A stretch of 64,000 nucleotides of DNA from Hysterium pulicare CBS 123377 (Eukaryota > Ascomycota > Dothideomycetes > Hysteriales > Hysteriaceae). Shown piece by piece: positions 11,186 to 22,599 of the stretch. The notes below the pieces were generated by a model. It had not been told where the DNA came from and searched no databases. It worked only from the letters and a program-made list of their open reading frames with translations. The position numbers and the translations under genes are program-made. Within the stretch, counting starts at the first letter, position 1. The number at the start of each line of letters is the position of its first letter. The DNA is taken from contig AJFK01000370.1 in the NCBI GenBank assembly GCA_000467715.1, forward strand, positions 1 to 64,000, given 5' to 3'.

Positions 11186-12854
11186 ATGGCGGAAGCTAGG
11201 CAAAGTCTAACGACCACAAATACGCATTCGCTGGCTCACTCTGTCGAGCCTAGGGATGTCGAAATACCCATAGGATGGAAATACAAAAGCTTGAAACTCG
11301 GACCCATTACCCTTCCTTGGTACGCTTCACCTGAGTCCCAGTTGATCTTGGTTTCGTTCGTATGCTTCCTGTGTTCAGGTAAGGCGATGCAATATAGTAT
11401 CTTTCTTCAGGCCACTGACTACGTGAAGGCATGTTCAACGCTCTCAACGGCATTGGTGGTGCAGGGCAGATTGATGCTTCTGCTAATGATGCCTCAAATT
11501 TCGCGCTCTACGCTACTTTCGCTGTTGTCGGTTTCTTCGCCGGCACTGTCGTCAATGCCCTCGGCATCAGATTTTCCCTCTCATTCGGTGGCCTTGGATA
11601 CTGTGTCTATGTCAGCTCATATCTATGCTACAACCACACCCAAAACTTCGGCTACATTGTCTTCGCCGGCTTTTTGCTTGGATGCTGTGCAGGCATTCTA
11701 TGGTCCGCGCAAGGCGCGATTATGATGTCGTATCCACCGGAAAAGCTCAAAGGCCGATATATCTCCTGGTTCTGGGTAATCTTCAATTTGGGCGCCGTCA
11801 TCGGCAGTCTGGTAAGCTGAAGTCACTCAAAATAAAATCAAGCACGGGTAGCTAATTTCGACACCAGGTTGAACTTGGCCTGAACATCCACAAGTCAGAC
11901 AACGGCACTGTCAGCGATGGCACCTATATCGGCTTCTTGATCCTCACATTCCTTGGAGCCTGCCTATCTTGGACGTTGGTTGATGCTAAGCACGTCGTGC
12001 GTCGGGATGGGTCTAGGATCATTTTAATGAAGCACCCAACATGGAAGACGGAGATCCTCGGTCTTTGGGAGACACTTTGGAGTGATCCCTACGTAGTACT
12101 TCTATTTCCAATGTTCTTCGCCTCTAATTGGTTCTACACCTACCAATTCCAAGACGTCAATCTCGTGCAGTTCACCACGCGTACTCGCGCACTTAATAAC
12201 ACGCTTTACTGGTTGGCTCAAATGTTTGGAGCTCTCATCTTCGGATTTGCACTAGATTTTCCTAATATTAGGAGAACTACACGGGCAAAGGCTGCTTGGA
12301 TTGTCATGTTTATCCTCACCTTCGCAATCTGGGGCGGAGGTTATGTTCTCCAGAAGAAGTACACTCGCAAAGACACTGCCCGCAAGAATTTTCCGGAATA
12401 CGACTGGACATCGAATGGCTATGTGGGGCCGATGTTTTTGTACATCTTTTACGGCTTCTACGACGCAGCATGGCAGACATGCGTGTATTGGTAAGCAGTT
12501 TTAGGAGTGCATGGCAATTGGACTTTGCTAACCCAAGCAAGGTTTATGGGGGCCATCACCAACAACAGTCGCAAGCTCGCCAATTTTGCCGGCTTCTACA
12601 AGGGCATTCAGTCAGCAGGTGCAGCTATCATCTGGCGTTTAGATGGATTGCACAGCCCTCCGCCATATATGAACTTGTTTGCTTCATGCTGGGTTCTGCT
12701 TGCCGGCAGCTTAGTTATTGCGCTCCCGGTCATGATTTTGAAGATCAAGGATACTGTACCGATCGAGGAAGATCTCAAGTTCACCGACGAGACTATTGAG
12801 GACGTCATTGGCCATAAAGTCACTTACAACAGCCCCGAGCAGGACAAGGTTTGA
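11186..12854 (+). CDS. UNC93-like major facilitator family membrane protein
   Basis: This encodes a 503-residue multi-pass membrane protein of the fungal UNC93-like branch of the MFS. Exons are 11186-11378, 11429-11811, 11868-12490 and 12542-12854. Introns of 50, 56 and 51 bp have GTAAGN donors and close in phase. Family signatures are present: GMFNALNGIGG after exon 1, GCCAGILWSAQGAIMMSYP in exon 2, and YWFMGAITNNSRKLANFAGF across the last junction. About eleven hydrophobic helices are visible. Many fungal genomes hold several such proteins; substrates are mostly unknown, with ion or small-molecule transport suspected. An alternative acceptor in the first intron, at 11410, would hit a stop at once, which supports the one used. 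Confidence 0.93.
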
Positions 12855-13247
12855 GTGATTTCCTTTAGGTGTCGATGATCGTTAAGGTCCTGAAGCTGAA
12901 TTTCACAACTTGCCCACGAGATGTTATTACGAATACATTGTTTCGAAAGCTACTCATCTCTCGAAAATCATTCCTCAGAAGTCTTCCACTATGTGACGAA
13001 CTATAACTTTGTAGGTAAGGTTAAAAGAATTATTCATCATTCAAGCTCTGCTACACAATGTTGTTCTCTTTTCCTGTAGCCCTTCCTAGTATAACTTTGT
13101 AGAGACACAACATCAAGATAATTGCATTGTGCAAGCAACTCTCCACTCTATAAGTTCTCCCAAACTCCCTCTTCTTCAAGTCAAACTCATGCATTCCCTA
13201 CTTCTCTAAATACTCTACAATCATCTTTCAGCATCAAACTTTCAAAA
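12855..13247. other. Intergenic, no gene seen
   Basis: This is the 3' flank of the UNC93-like gene and leader of the small downstream frame. It includes pyrimidine-rich sequence just before 13248. Confidence 0.4.
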
Positions 13248-13520
13248 ATGCCTGCTATGCCAGCAATCACAAATACAACAACTACAACCCCTGCTCCCGG
13301 CCCCGCCATACATCTCGCTGCCACCATTCAGGCACGAGATAGCAATAGCAGCAGTGCATTGGTCCCGGCTTTGCTTATCACTGGCGGCGTCGTTGTTGCC
13401 CTGTTGATGGGGTGGGCTATGTGGCGGGCGAGGGGTGCTGGGCGGCGTGGGCATTCTCACGGGCGACGTGGGCATCATCATAGTTCCCGACACACTCATA
13501 GGGCTTGGCATGGATATTAG
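13248..13520 (+). CDS. Small single-pass membrane protein with His/Arg-rich tail (hypothetical)
   Basis: This is a 90-residue frame beginning at an ATG preceded by five A residues. The N-terminal 45 residues are rich in Thr, Pro and Ala. A hydrophobic segment follows at about residues 48-66 (ALVPALLITGGVVVALLMGW). The last 25 residues are rich in Arg, Gly and His, which would act as a stop-transfer and cytoplasmic tail. I recognise no family. Pyrimidine-rich leader sequence and coherent membrane topology favour a real gene. The length is short and the opposite strand is open too, so it may be spurious. Confidence 0.4.
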   Translation: MPAMPAITNTTTTTPAPGPAIHLAATIQARDSNSSSALVPALLITGGVVVALLMGWAMWRARGAGRRGHSHGRRGHHHSSRHTHRAWHGY

Positions 13521-14626
13521 ACAACCCTGTGCTCAGTTGGCACGTATCTTGTATAATCGCCCAGAAGTGAGACTTTCTTCTCCGTGGGCTGTAAAGGTCG
13601 TGACTAGTCTCGAAATAGGACTGAAATCAGGCTATTTCACTAATAAACTACATCTTCACTTCCTTTCTTACTTTTCAATTAGTCTATGATGTTAAAGTGC
13701 CTGTTGCCGACCTCACGTACCAATGAGATTATCGTGTAACATAATATGAGTTATACTTGTGGCATCCATTTCAATCACTCTAGGACTGGAAATAATTTGA
13801 CTTCTTGGCCACCTAAAGCCTATTGTACGCTTACGATGAGAACAATCCTTCACTACCAATAATATATCGGCTTCCCCACTTTAATCGCCAGATTGCATAG
13901 TGCAGATGAAGCCCTCGTCATAAATTATTCATGACGTCGATGCTCTATTTTTATTCACACATCACTGCACAATGCCGGCATTCAAGGCCTGAAGGGCGTC
14001 AGCGAAGGACTTTTCGCCTTTCTCTTCGTACAGTTAAGATTCTATAATTAAGGCGCAGTGAGTATGCCACGTGAATAGAATAGAATTCAAGAAGTGAACA
14101 TATCATTTATGGTACGGCGCGAGGAGCAAATCAAGGACGCGGGAATCCACTGATACGCACTACAAATCGATCCTCGACCATCTTGGTGCTCGACCTTCTC
14201 GATAACAAGTCTTTTAATATGGGTTGAGGGGGTCCTTTATTGCGAAGCAGGTTTGAAAATCTCAGATCATCCTGACCATAAACCAAAAGAATATACCCCG
14301 TACACCCAGCCCTGCAGTGGGGATGGTTTCCGTAGTGGGTCATCAATTTGACGCTAGGTCAAGCAAGTGCGTTTGATTCAAGTTATTATGGTCAGGGAAC
14401 TAGAGATCTCTCAACAACACAACCTTGAATTTCGAACCATGTGCAGAGAGATGGTTGGACAAGGCGCTGTGTTCGGTCTAGATACTTTATATTGATTGGT
14501 TAGTTTCAAGCGAAAGTAGACGGGAGGCCGTAGTTTATTAGTTCAAATTCGTCTAGTATCAAACCAACACCATGTAATCATTTATTATATAACTCGAATA
14601 CTTTTGAAGACGTCTTCATCGTGGCG
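13521..14626. other. Intergenic, no gene seen
   Basis: This region follows the small membrane-protein frame and runs to the 3' end of the G-alpha fusion gene. It is moderately AT-rich. The minus frame at 14131-14346 has no motif. Confidence 0.4.
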
Positions 14627-16662
14627 CTAGATAAGGTCTTTCACCGACTCCATTACCTTTTGAACGTCATTCGTATCAGTAGCGTTGAGATAGTGGATGT
14701 AGAGCTCGGATTGCCGCCTATACAGAGATTTAAACTTTTTTGTGAAGAAAGCTTGTGCTGCGGCTGCATCTGTCGGCCCGCCTTCATAGTCTGGGAAGTA
14801 GTTGCGGATGGGCCTCGCGCCAGTTGCAAGTTTTTTCTGGAAAAGATCCATTTTTGTAAAAAGGAGTATTACGGCACTTTCAGCAAACCATTTCGAGCCA
14901 GTCAATGATTCAAAGAGCATAAGGGCCTCATGTAGTTGGTTCTAAAAGAAGTTTAGCACCGAAGCTGGTTTTCAGTATTGCAGACTGGAGGAGATCACTT
15001 ACTCCGTCCTTATCCTCTACGAGGCACTGATCGTAGCCGCTCATTGGAGCTAAGAAGAAGAGCACGTGAATATCCTCGAAAACAGGTACCCATTTCTTCC
15101 TTTCCGAACGGCAACCACCCACATCAAACACTCTATATCGGAGATTTTTTTTGAAAAGGTTATCAAATCTCGTTTCAGTGATGCCCGTCGTTCGCAACCG
15201 ACTGTGGAGGATATCTTGATCCCTCGGGAGAAAGTCCTCGGTAAATAATCGGGCAAGGTTGGGAAGGAAGCTAGGTTTGGTGAGTGGTAAGCATCTCACT
15301 TGATATGCACAGCCATGAACGATGTAAGGCTTGACAAAGCCAAGAAATCCGTGGAGACGATGTATCCGACAACTAGTAGGGCAATACTTACTAATCAAGG
15401 TTGTCATGGAGGCCATAATCGCTACCGCTGAGCCTGGCCAATTGAATAGCTTTGTCGGCGAGTAGCGTCTCAAACACTCCTAGAAATTCGGAAGGCCACG
15501 GATCATCTGGATCAATTTTGGGATCAGAGGCAAGAAGCCTAGCCGAGTTCTTTATGAAGTCAGTGACTTTATGTTCAGTTCATAACGGGCAACTACTTCA
15601 CATCTTACTACGGTATCGTCAAGGCGTGAATATCGTTCATCCCGGATAGCAAGGAGGATTTGGAAGGCTGACACAAGGTTACTGAATATGATAGAGCGCC
15701 ACTGCATTCTGTCCGACTCTTTGAAGCCATTAGCGTAGATGCATTGCATCTGCTTCAAGAGCGTGGTTTTCGAAGCTTCGGATCCACCTTGATAATGTCT
15801 TTAATTTCTTTCCTTGCCTCTCTAAGAATTTTAAGACGTACCAAGAATGAGAATTTTACAGCTCCGTTGTTGGGATTTGACGTCCTCCAAAATCATCTTG
15901 TCGATTTCTTCTGACCTTCGAGACGCTTCTGATTTGCGCGGTCGAAATGAGAGCTTTACCGAGCTCCGAATCATCGATTCGTATACTTTTGAGGCAAAGA
16001 GTTGCCCGTCAAAGTCGAAGATCAAAGATTGTTTCGAAAGATTATCAGTGTAGGCTGTATGTAGGGATGTTTCATCGCGATGAACTATCAAGGATGCGGA
16101 ATCCTTCTGAACGCGATCCAGAGATTTGCGCACACTAGATTTCTTGAGGATCTTATGCTGATCCGAAAGCGATACGCTATTAAAGTCAGCCTCTGCCTAT
16201 TCCATAGAGCAAGTACCTATCTGCGCACCAGTTACATGCGGTAAGAAGCAGCGTGAGAGCGGACGTTTGTCGGTCGATCGTGTTCTGGACTTCTTTCATT
16301 TCGTTCCCCCTGAACAACAATTTGGCTTTAGCTGCTATTGACAATGTTCCGTTCTGAGTATGTTGAAGTTCTGTGAGCTCATCATCGATTCTAGCGGCAA
16401 GAATTTGGCAGCAATGGAGCGAAGCTTCCAAATCCATAGCCAGCAGGTGATGTATCTCATCGGCATCACCTTCCATCCATTCTTTGATCTTGACCAATGC
16501 AGCCCTCAGCGCTGTCAGTTGGCTGGTAAAATTTAGGAAGGTAATATCTGCTTCTTTCCACTGGGCTCTGAGGTTACGAAGAGCACCGGCTGATTTGGCG
16601 AGAACATCAATGATGCTGATAACTGAGGCAGTTGCTCCGAAGATGGTTAAAAGATCTGCCAT
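14627..16662 (-). CDS. STAND-type N-terminal domain fused to a divergent G-protein alpha subunit
   Basis: Six exons (16217-16662, 15842-16176, 15609-15787, 15392-15549, 15003-15270, 14627-14941) join without a frame break into 566 residues. Introns are 40, 54, 59, 121 and 61 bp. Residues 1-250 match the Helo-like/STAND N-terminal type: a start with LLTIFGATASVISIIDVL, then LTLLLTACN and a SLIVHRD segment. Residues 257-566 are a G-alpha domain: P-loop, short helical domain, YFLPNL, switch I around Arg397 (RLRTTGITET), switch II DVGGCRSERKKW, FEDI, and guanine-contact motifs. Key deviations: the P-loop GxxxxGKS reads GGSEASKT (261-268), the catalytic Gln is Cys426, NKxD is TKMD (491-494), and TCAT is NAT. 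The protein stops about a dozen residues before the usual receptor-contacting end. The likely role is a membrane-linked signalling switch in recognition or cell death (inferred). Confidence 0.88.
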
Positions 16663-17423
16663 TGTGAGACTGGCAAAGGTATTAGACTACTGCCCTGCTT
16701 GAAAAGAGTGCCCTAGAAGTAGGCTTTCAGTGACCGCCTGCAAAGTGATTACTTTAACTGATTTCAAGTTGCTATGAAGTCGCAGTCGTGAGGCTGGGCT
16801 GCCCGGCCACAGTCTGGACTCTGAAAAGGGCCGAGCAAAGTTACTGCGTTTGTACGATCGCCTGAATTGCTCTGTGCTCTTGTGATTCAGCTCATTCAAG
16901 TGGAATATAGAATGGAAGTAATGCGAAGACGGGCTCGTTCGAGGGCAGTTGAAAGCCTTTGGGGCGCAGCGGGGGTTCGTTGCGATAAGCGAATGGTGTG
17001 AGCATAGCCACAGGCAGCCTGGCGGACCCTCGGCAACAGTATTATGGCGGGGAATCTTGAACTGCGAGTAAGGCTGATTCGATGACCGCCCAATAACGCC
17101 TATCGCTAGCCCCTTTGTGACCCGAATGAAGAACATGGAATACCGTTCCAAGAAGACGGAGTCAGAGTGGTCAATATAGATATGCCTACATACGGACCAA
17201 TCTATTACACAATGTGCAAAACGACAGCCACAATTAGATTGGACTTCTACCCTGCACAATGGGTGGAACAGCGACTTTCAGAAGTAATTGAAGCATATTG
17301 AGATATAATAATTTACATTTAGGGGAAAATACAGGTAGCTCTGATTAAAGAAAAATTCCAAAGATAGGGTGCGCAGCAAATGAATAGCAAAAGATCAAAG
17401 AACCAGGGTCTTACGCCGACCTC
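16663..17423. other. Intergenic, promoter side of the G-alpha fusion
   Basis: No gene is recognised. A 190-codon minus frame (16687-17259) is open but has Cys/His/Ser-rich, non-protein-like composition with no conserved motif. I treat it as a chance frame over the promoter. Confidence 0.4.
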
Positions 17424-19268
17424 TCATGCGGTGAATTGACGCTTCAACTTTAAGGTTGAATTACTGGACTTGTTGCCCTGCACAATCAACGGCTTCTCCT
17501 TTGGAAACTTCGAGATTGTCGCGTTGCTAAGGTGAAGTGTGTCAGCAACGATTTGGGGTGGCGTCAGGCCGAGCCATTGGCCAAGAGACATATCTGAAAA
17601 GTTGTTAGCTTTTGTCAGCTCACTCAAAAGAAATTAGATAATGTGGAACATGAAAGGCACATACCGGAGAAGTGGTTGGCTTGCAGCACCTCCAGGAAGA
17701 TGACATCCTCATCACCAACGTTCTCAATGTAATGGTTGTTGCTCTTGGGAAAGTACGCAACATCACCGGGGCGATAATCAAAAGTAGTTGCAAGGTTAGG
17801 AGGTGTAAACAGCGTAGCGCGTGCCTTTCCTGCAATGAAGAACGTCCATTCGTCGCTACTTGGATGCCAGTGGATCTCGCGCATAGCGCCTGGCTTAACC
17901 GTTACAATCGCGGCAGAAAACATCTTCGCGATTGGAAAGGTCAGAGGATCAACAATCTTGACGCTGCCGCCGGGGACTTCATGAGCCGGTTGCATTGATA
18001 AATGGTATGAATAGGTGCTGTTTTGTGGAATGACGCCTGCTGATCCGGTGATGTTCTGCGCTTCGATATTCTTTGGAGCCGGCGTGCCAGGGAAGATGAA
18101 AAGTTCTCCAGCTGGAATATCCTTAAAGGCGGAGACCGGCACGTTCAAGTTCTTTGAGAGAACGGACTTCTATTAATAGACCATTAACTGCGATCGCTTT
18201 TTCAAAAGAGATGATACAACTTACTGGGGTATGGGCAAAGATCTCGGAAGCCAGGAAAGTATTATCTTCCGAAAAATCTCCGTCGTCAAATACCAACATA
18301 AACTCCGCGCCTGTGCTCAGAGCTTGGATACTGTGCGGTATGCCACTGGGAGAGGTCAGCTAACTGATGATCACGCGGATGACCTGAGAATGAGTACGCT
18401 GGGAAGAACCACACATCTCCGGCGCTCACATCATCTACAAATGTTTCGCCATCTTCTTGAACTGCCTATTCCCTTATCAGCGACGGTCATTCATGGTATG
18501 TATCATATATCTTCCCGAACAAGTGATGACATACCTGAATTCGCACGGTACCGTTCAACATCAAAGCCCATTCAGAAGCGACGTGCCAGTGGAGTTCCCG
18601 GTATGCACCTGGTTCCAATCTCATGTCGACCCCAGCCATTGCAGTTGCAGCAGGCATGACCTTTGTGTTCTCTTGACGAGACCAACCCCCTCTCTGCTTG
18701 CCTTCTCTGCGGACTCGTTAGCGTATTGATGTTGCACGAATGGGTGCGCCCTTACTTGGTGTGGCTTAAAGCTATAACTAGCCGTCAGCAATCTAAGCCT
18801 TGTAGAATTTTCTTTGACTCACCCATCGACCATTGGGCGTTAATTGTCTGACCATGGTCCGTCCCTGGAGGTGCCAATTTGTCGCTATTCATGGCTGAGA
18901 GTTTATCATTGCCTGCAAGAGAATGGAATTAGCAGCGACCTTCAACGTTTGCCCTTGCATTTCTTACGTGGACCAGGATCGCTTCCACCTTTGTTCCCGC
19001 GAATGGGTTGCGGGTTTTGGACGTTCTCTAGATCCAAGTACAGTCCAAGATCAGCATCTTGGGTCTGCTGAGGAGGAAGAGTGTACGAGATTGCATCCGT
19101 ATCATCAGGAGAAAGAATGTTCGAGGGGGAGTAGCCGAGAAGACCTGGACCACCCCTTAGAGGTGCGACTCCATTACTCTGCCGCACAGCATGTTTTCTT
19201 GGTGGTGCTCCGTTAGCAAAGTGTAGAATGCCTACACTAAGCAAGAAACCAAGATAGAGCTTTGTCAT
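17424..19268 (-). CDS. Secreted oxalate decarboxylase (bicupin)
   Basis: This encodes a 480-residue bicupin of the fungal oxalate decarboxylase type, which converts oxalate to formate and CO2 with manganese. Eight exons: 18968-19268, 18823-18912, 18756-18771, 18535-18706, 18398-18465, 18225-18345, 17665-18169 and 17593-17424. Exon 3 is only 16 nt. All phases close. A signal peptide ([20 protein letters not shown]) directs secretion. Cupin 1 carries [12 protein letters not shown] and GIPHSIQ; cupin 2 carries [13 protein letters not shown] and [17 protein letters not shown]. These give the His-His-Glu-His metal sets. Conserved DFSEDNTF and [11 protein letters not shown] lie between. The length is normal. 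A role in oxalate detoxification or pH control in wood or plant tissue would fit (inference). Confidence 0.93.
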
Positions 19269-20950
19269 TGTACGAAACCGTGAAGAGGAATAAAAGATGA
19301 AGATCAGCGCGATGAAAAGGATTTGAGGCACGACGTTCGCTAGCTTTATATACTTTGTTTCTTGTACATATGGTTTGAGTGGAAATCTCGGCATATCTCA
19401 TCACGGTCATTGTGACAAACACGATTTGTACACCCTAGTTCCCTACCTCGAGGGGTTTTCTGTTGAGGGGCTTGGGACGTCCAGGATTGCCAATTAGTCG
19501 ACCCCCACAGACTTTGAGGAATTTCGGCGCGTGTTCGGGAGGTGCTCGGTGCATGATCGGGAGTCTTGTAGTCAGGGTTCTACGGGTTGACTGGTAACTG
19601 GGTTGTTGACTCTCCATCTAGCCCACGCGGACAAGCATACGGGAACAGAGCGACCGACAAAATGGACGATGGGTCGTATTTGGTGTAAATGCCATCTGTC
19701 GGTGAACTCTAAACGGACCAGGATAAGGCGTTGGTGGTTATTGATTGCTATATGGATGCAAACCACCGCGCCTAAGCGAGGTGCTACTTTGTAATTACAG
19801 GGAGCAGTTGAGGGAAGAATGACGTTGGAAATGTCTCGGTTAGAGCGAAGTGGCCGTTCAGGTTTTAACCCTCGCACATCTGATTATGGATAAAGTGGAG
19901 TGAACCCTAATTAGCATCGCTTATCCAAAGCAAAGCCGTCTATTGATGGAAGTGCAGATGCGGAGTCGGAATACCCCTCAATTAACCGCTGATGGAAACT
20001 AGCATTGCGAGTTTGAATGCATATTCAACGTGCAAGCCGACCAATACCCAGAGTGGTGGCGCGGCATAGTGCTGTGGAGTGCAGTTCGTCCCTGGAGCAT
20101 GGATTGCAATATTGAACTTGATTTGGCCGTCACCAGGTGTAAGCCTCGGCCTGGCATGTGACTAACTATTTTTGATGACAATATACCGGGAAAGAAGAGT
20201 CTAAGGGAGGAAGCACGCGCGCTCAAAACTTGTTCACTTGCATGTTGCCCCTGTTCGCATTGCGGGGAATCGGGCCTTTTGTAGGAACCCCTGGCTTGTT
20301 TCGAACTGCCTCTCTAGGGAGGACTAGAAAATCGCAATTAAAGTAGGTCGATCGACGGTTTGCCAGGCAGTGCTGCTCCCTATCTTAGTCGTATTCTCCT
20401 CGCCGGGCATGCTGTCAGGCAAAGACGAATAACAGATGCGATATTTAACCTCCCGATGCCATGGCGATAATGCTAATAATAGCCCCTACTGAAACCAACG
20501 GAGGATAACTGGAAGTCGTGAAATCGAGAGAATAGACAGGCTAGTGACACAATCTATGGTTGTAGTGTAACCAAGCATTTCTAGCCAAGCACGGCGCCTT
20601 GGTTCCAAGCCCCAGCACTTCTCAATGCCGGCAAAGCCTCAACCGATTTACTTGCTCCATGGTTATCATCACGGTCTCGGGGAAGCTTAGTACAAAATCC
20701 GTTTCGGTATAATAATGAGTGACAGTGGCCTCCTGAGATTTAAATTGATGAAGGTCCGTCCAGAAAGAACTCATCTTCCACATTATATCGCCAGGCCAGA
20801 TACCCAAACGAATACACTCATAAAATGGCAGAGAATATACTTGAGGAGCGGCACGCAATGGAACAAACGGGAATGAAGACCCTTTCGATCTGGAATGACG
20901 CAACGAGTAAACGAGGTCTTTGTCCTCGACATATCATAATTTCAAAGGGG
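19269..20950. other. Intergenic, no gene seen
   Basis: About 1.7 kb lacks a supportable gene. Minus frames at 19572-19877 and 20622-20903 are open but carry no motif. The latter lies just beyond the sulfate-permease relic and may be its decayed continuation, though I see no SulP similarity in it. Confidence 0.4.
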
Positions 20951-21173
20951 CGTGACTGTCTGTCGAGCATTTAACGTTATGCAGGAACGCGCAGTCCGGC
21001 AACCAATCAGCCACGAGGCCGAACTCCCGGGAAGCAAGTATTGCGTATGAGACTGCCTGGGGAGTGAGCAGAATTCCGACCGAGATCCCAGCGAAGATAT
21101 TATTGACAGTGCATTCGGGGTCGTACTTCGGAAACCAATGAACGGATGGCGCTTTCTCAGTGAACATTCTCAT
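20951..21173 (-). pseudogene. Relic of a sulfate permease (SulP) N-terminal region
   Basis: A minus-strand frame of about 75 codons contains a segment typical of the start of SulP anion transporters: HWFPKYDP, then NNIFAGISVGILLTPQAVSY and AILASREFGL. This corresponds to the end of the cytoplasmic N-terminus and first membrane helix of a transporter that is normally about 700-850 residues long. After roughly 60 residues the similarity fades (WLPDC) and no further transmembrane or STAS domain follows on either strand. It is a truncated, decayed fragment of a host-type gene. The assignment rests on one short motif block. Confidence 0.45.
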
Positions 21174-22599
21174 TGGATGACACCGGGTTTTCTGGAAAGG
21201 AGTTGCTCAGGGAATGCCAGTCATGTCCTACCGCAGGCTCACGCGCCTGGAATCTGATTCAACTTCTTCCGTTTATATTCCGAAAAATCCCCGCAGCTAC
21301 TGAGAGGGATTTATCCAGAGGAGTTGCTGCCAGTCATGATGTTCCGTTGGAGGGAAGCCAGCGCGCGGGAACGATTGCCTATGTGCCCATCCACTTCCTC
21401 ATCATCTGCCGCCCCCTGCAGATCGTTCCAGAATGCCTAGTCATGCTCTAGAGCCCCGCGGTGCAATACTTTAGGCAAATGAAGTGCAAGAATTCCCTCG
21501 CCTAGAATTGCCAGATCAAGCCTTTTCTAGACATTATAAAAAGGGGGTGTTCAGGCAAGGGGATTAGTTTGCTCGTCAATGGTCATGCGGAGGGTTAAAC
21601 ATTTGATATCAAGTTGCGAAAGATTCAGTTATAGATTAGGCTTTATGGTTGGAGTCTGTTCTAGAAATAAAAACAAATATGAAAGATCTTAGAGGTTAGA
21701 CGGTAAGTATTCAAAGGCGCCAAAGAACGTTGTCAAGTACAAAAAAGTATTATAGGTTCTGATAATCTTAGGTTCGGACTGGAAGTTACTTATATCTAGG
21801 TGTGGTTCTTCCACTACTTGCGAAGACTTTCTCTGTCATCAATGCGTCGTCATTCTAGTATCTTTGAACATTGCCCGGCGTATGTTGTCGAATAGGGCTA
21901 TGTGTTTAGGTAGTGTTGCTGTTTGAATCTATATAAATGCCTGGATTGCTTGCAACTATTAGAGTATAGCGAGAACTCCTGACTAATCCCAGATATAGTG
22001 AGGGGTGTCAGGGGCGTATATTTAGACAGTTCAGCTGATGAACATCAAATCATTGATAATGTAAGAAATCTGTGCTCTAGTAATGTGGAGATGCAACATA
22101 GGGAAAATACTCAAAGTCATATCAGTGTTGTACCTATGACTACATAAAGTGTCGACATACGGTATACTGGTACTCGAACTTCTGCAGTCAAGGTGACCGT
22201 TGAGGGTAGGAACAATTGCAGCAAATTCTTTTCCTGTTATAATTTTCCGAATGTACGTGAACATGATAATTTGGTGGCAGATGTATAGTGCAAAGAATCC
22301 GAGTTTGAGTCTAAGAATTCTGATCTCTGATACATTGATAACGAGCTATGAACTCGTCCCGTAGAACACTTTTACACCTTAACTAATAGCTATTATGAAC
22401 CAACCTTCTAAATTAGCATCTAACCATGATTCCTTTCAAGCCTTTTCCATCAAATGCCAAGCCAACGACAACCAATAAAAGCAGCAAGACAATAAAGTCC
22501 CTTATTAATCGTGTACACCTGAAGTGCTAGCATCAGATAAGATGCGACCCACCAAGAGAACACTTTTCGCGGATATTGGTCTTAGAACCACCATAAATT
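21174..22599. other. Intergenic, no gene seen
   Basis: About 1.4 kb, AT-richer from 21.6 kb on, with no supported frame. It may include degraded sequence related to the SulP relic. Confidence 0.35.

Noticed and set aside
11411-11430. Alternative acceptor after TTTCTTCAG in the UNC93-like gene
   Set aside because: It meets a stop codon immediately; the acceptor at 11428 gives the conserved CSGMFNALNG junction.
16687-17259. Minus-strand frame of 190 codons upstream of the G-alpha fusion
   Set aside because: Composition is random-like, no motif is visible, and it occupies the promoter of the downstream gene.
20622-20903. Minus frame of 93 codons next to the SulP relic
   Set aside because: No similarity to SulP helices or STAS domain could be seen, so it was not added to the relic.
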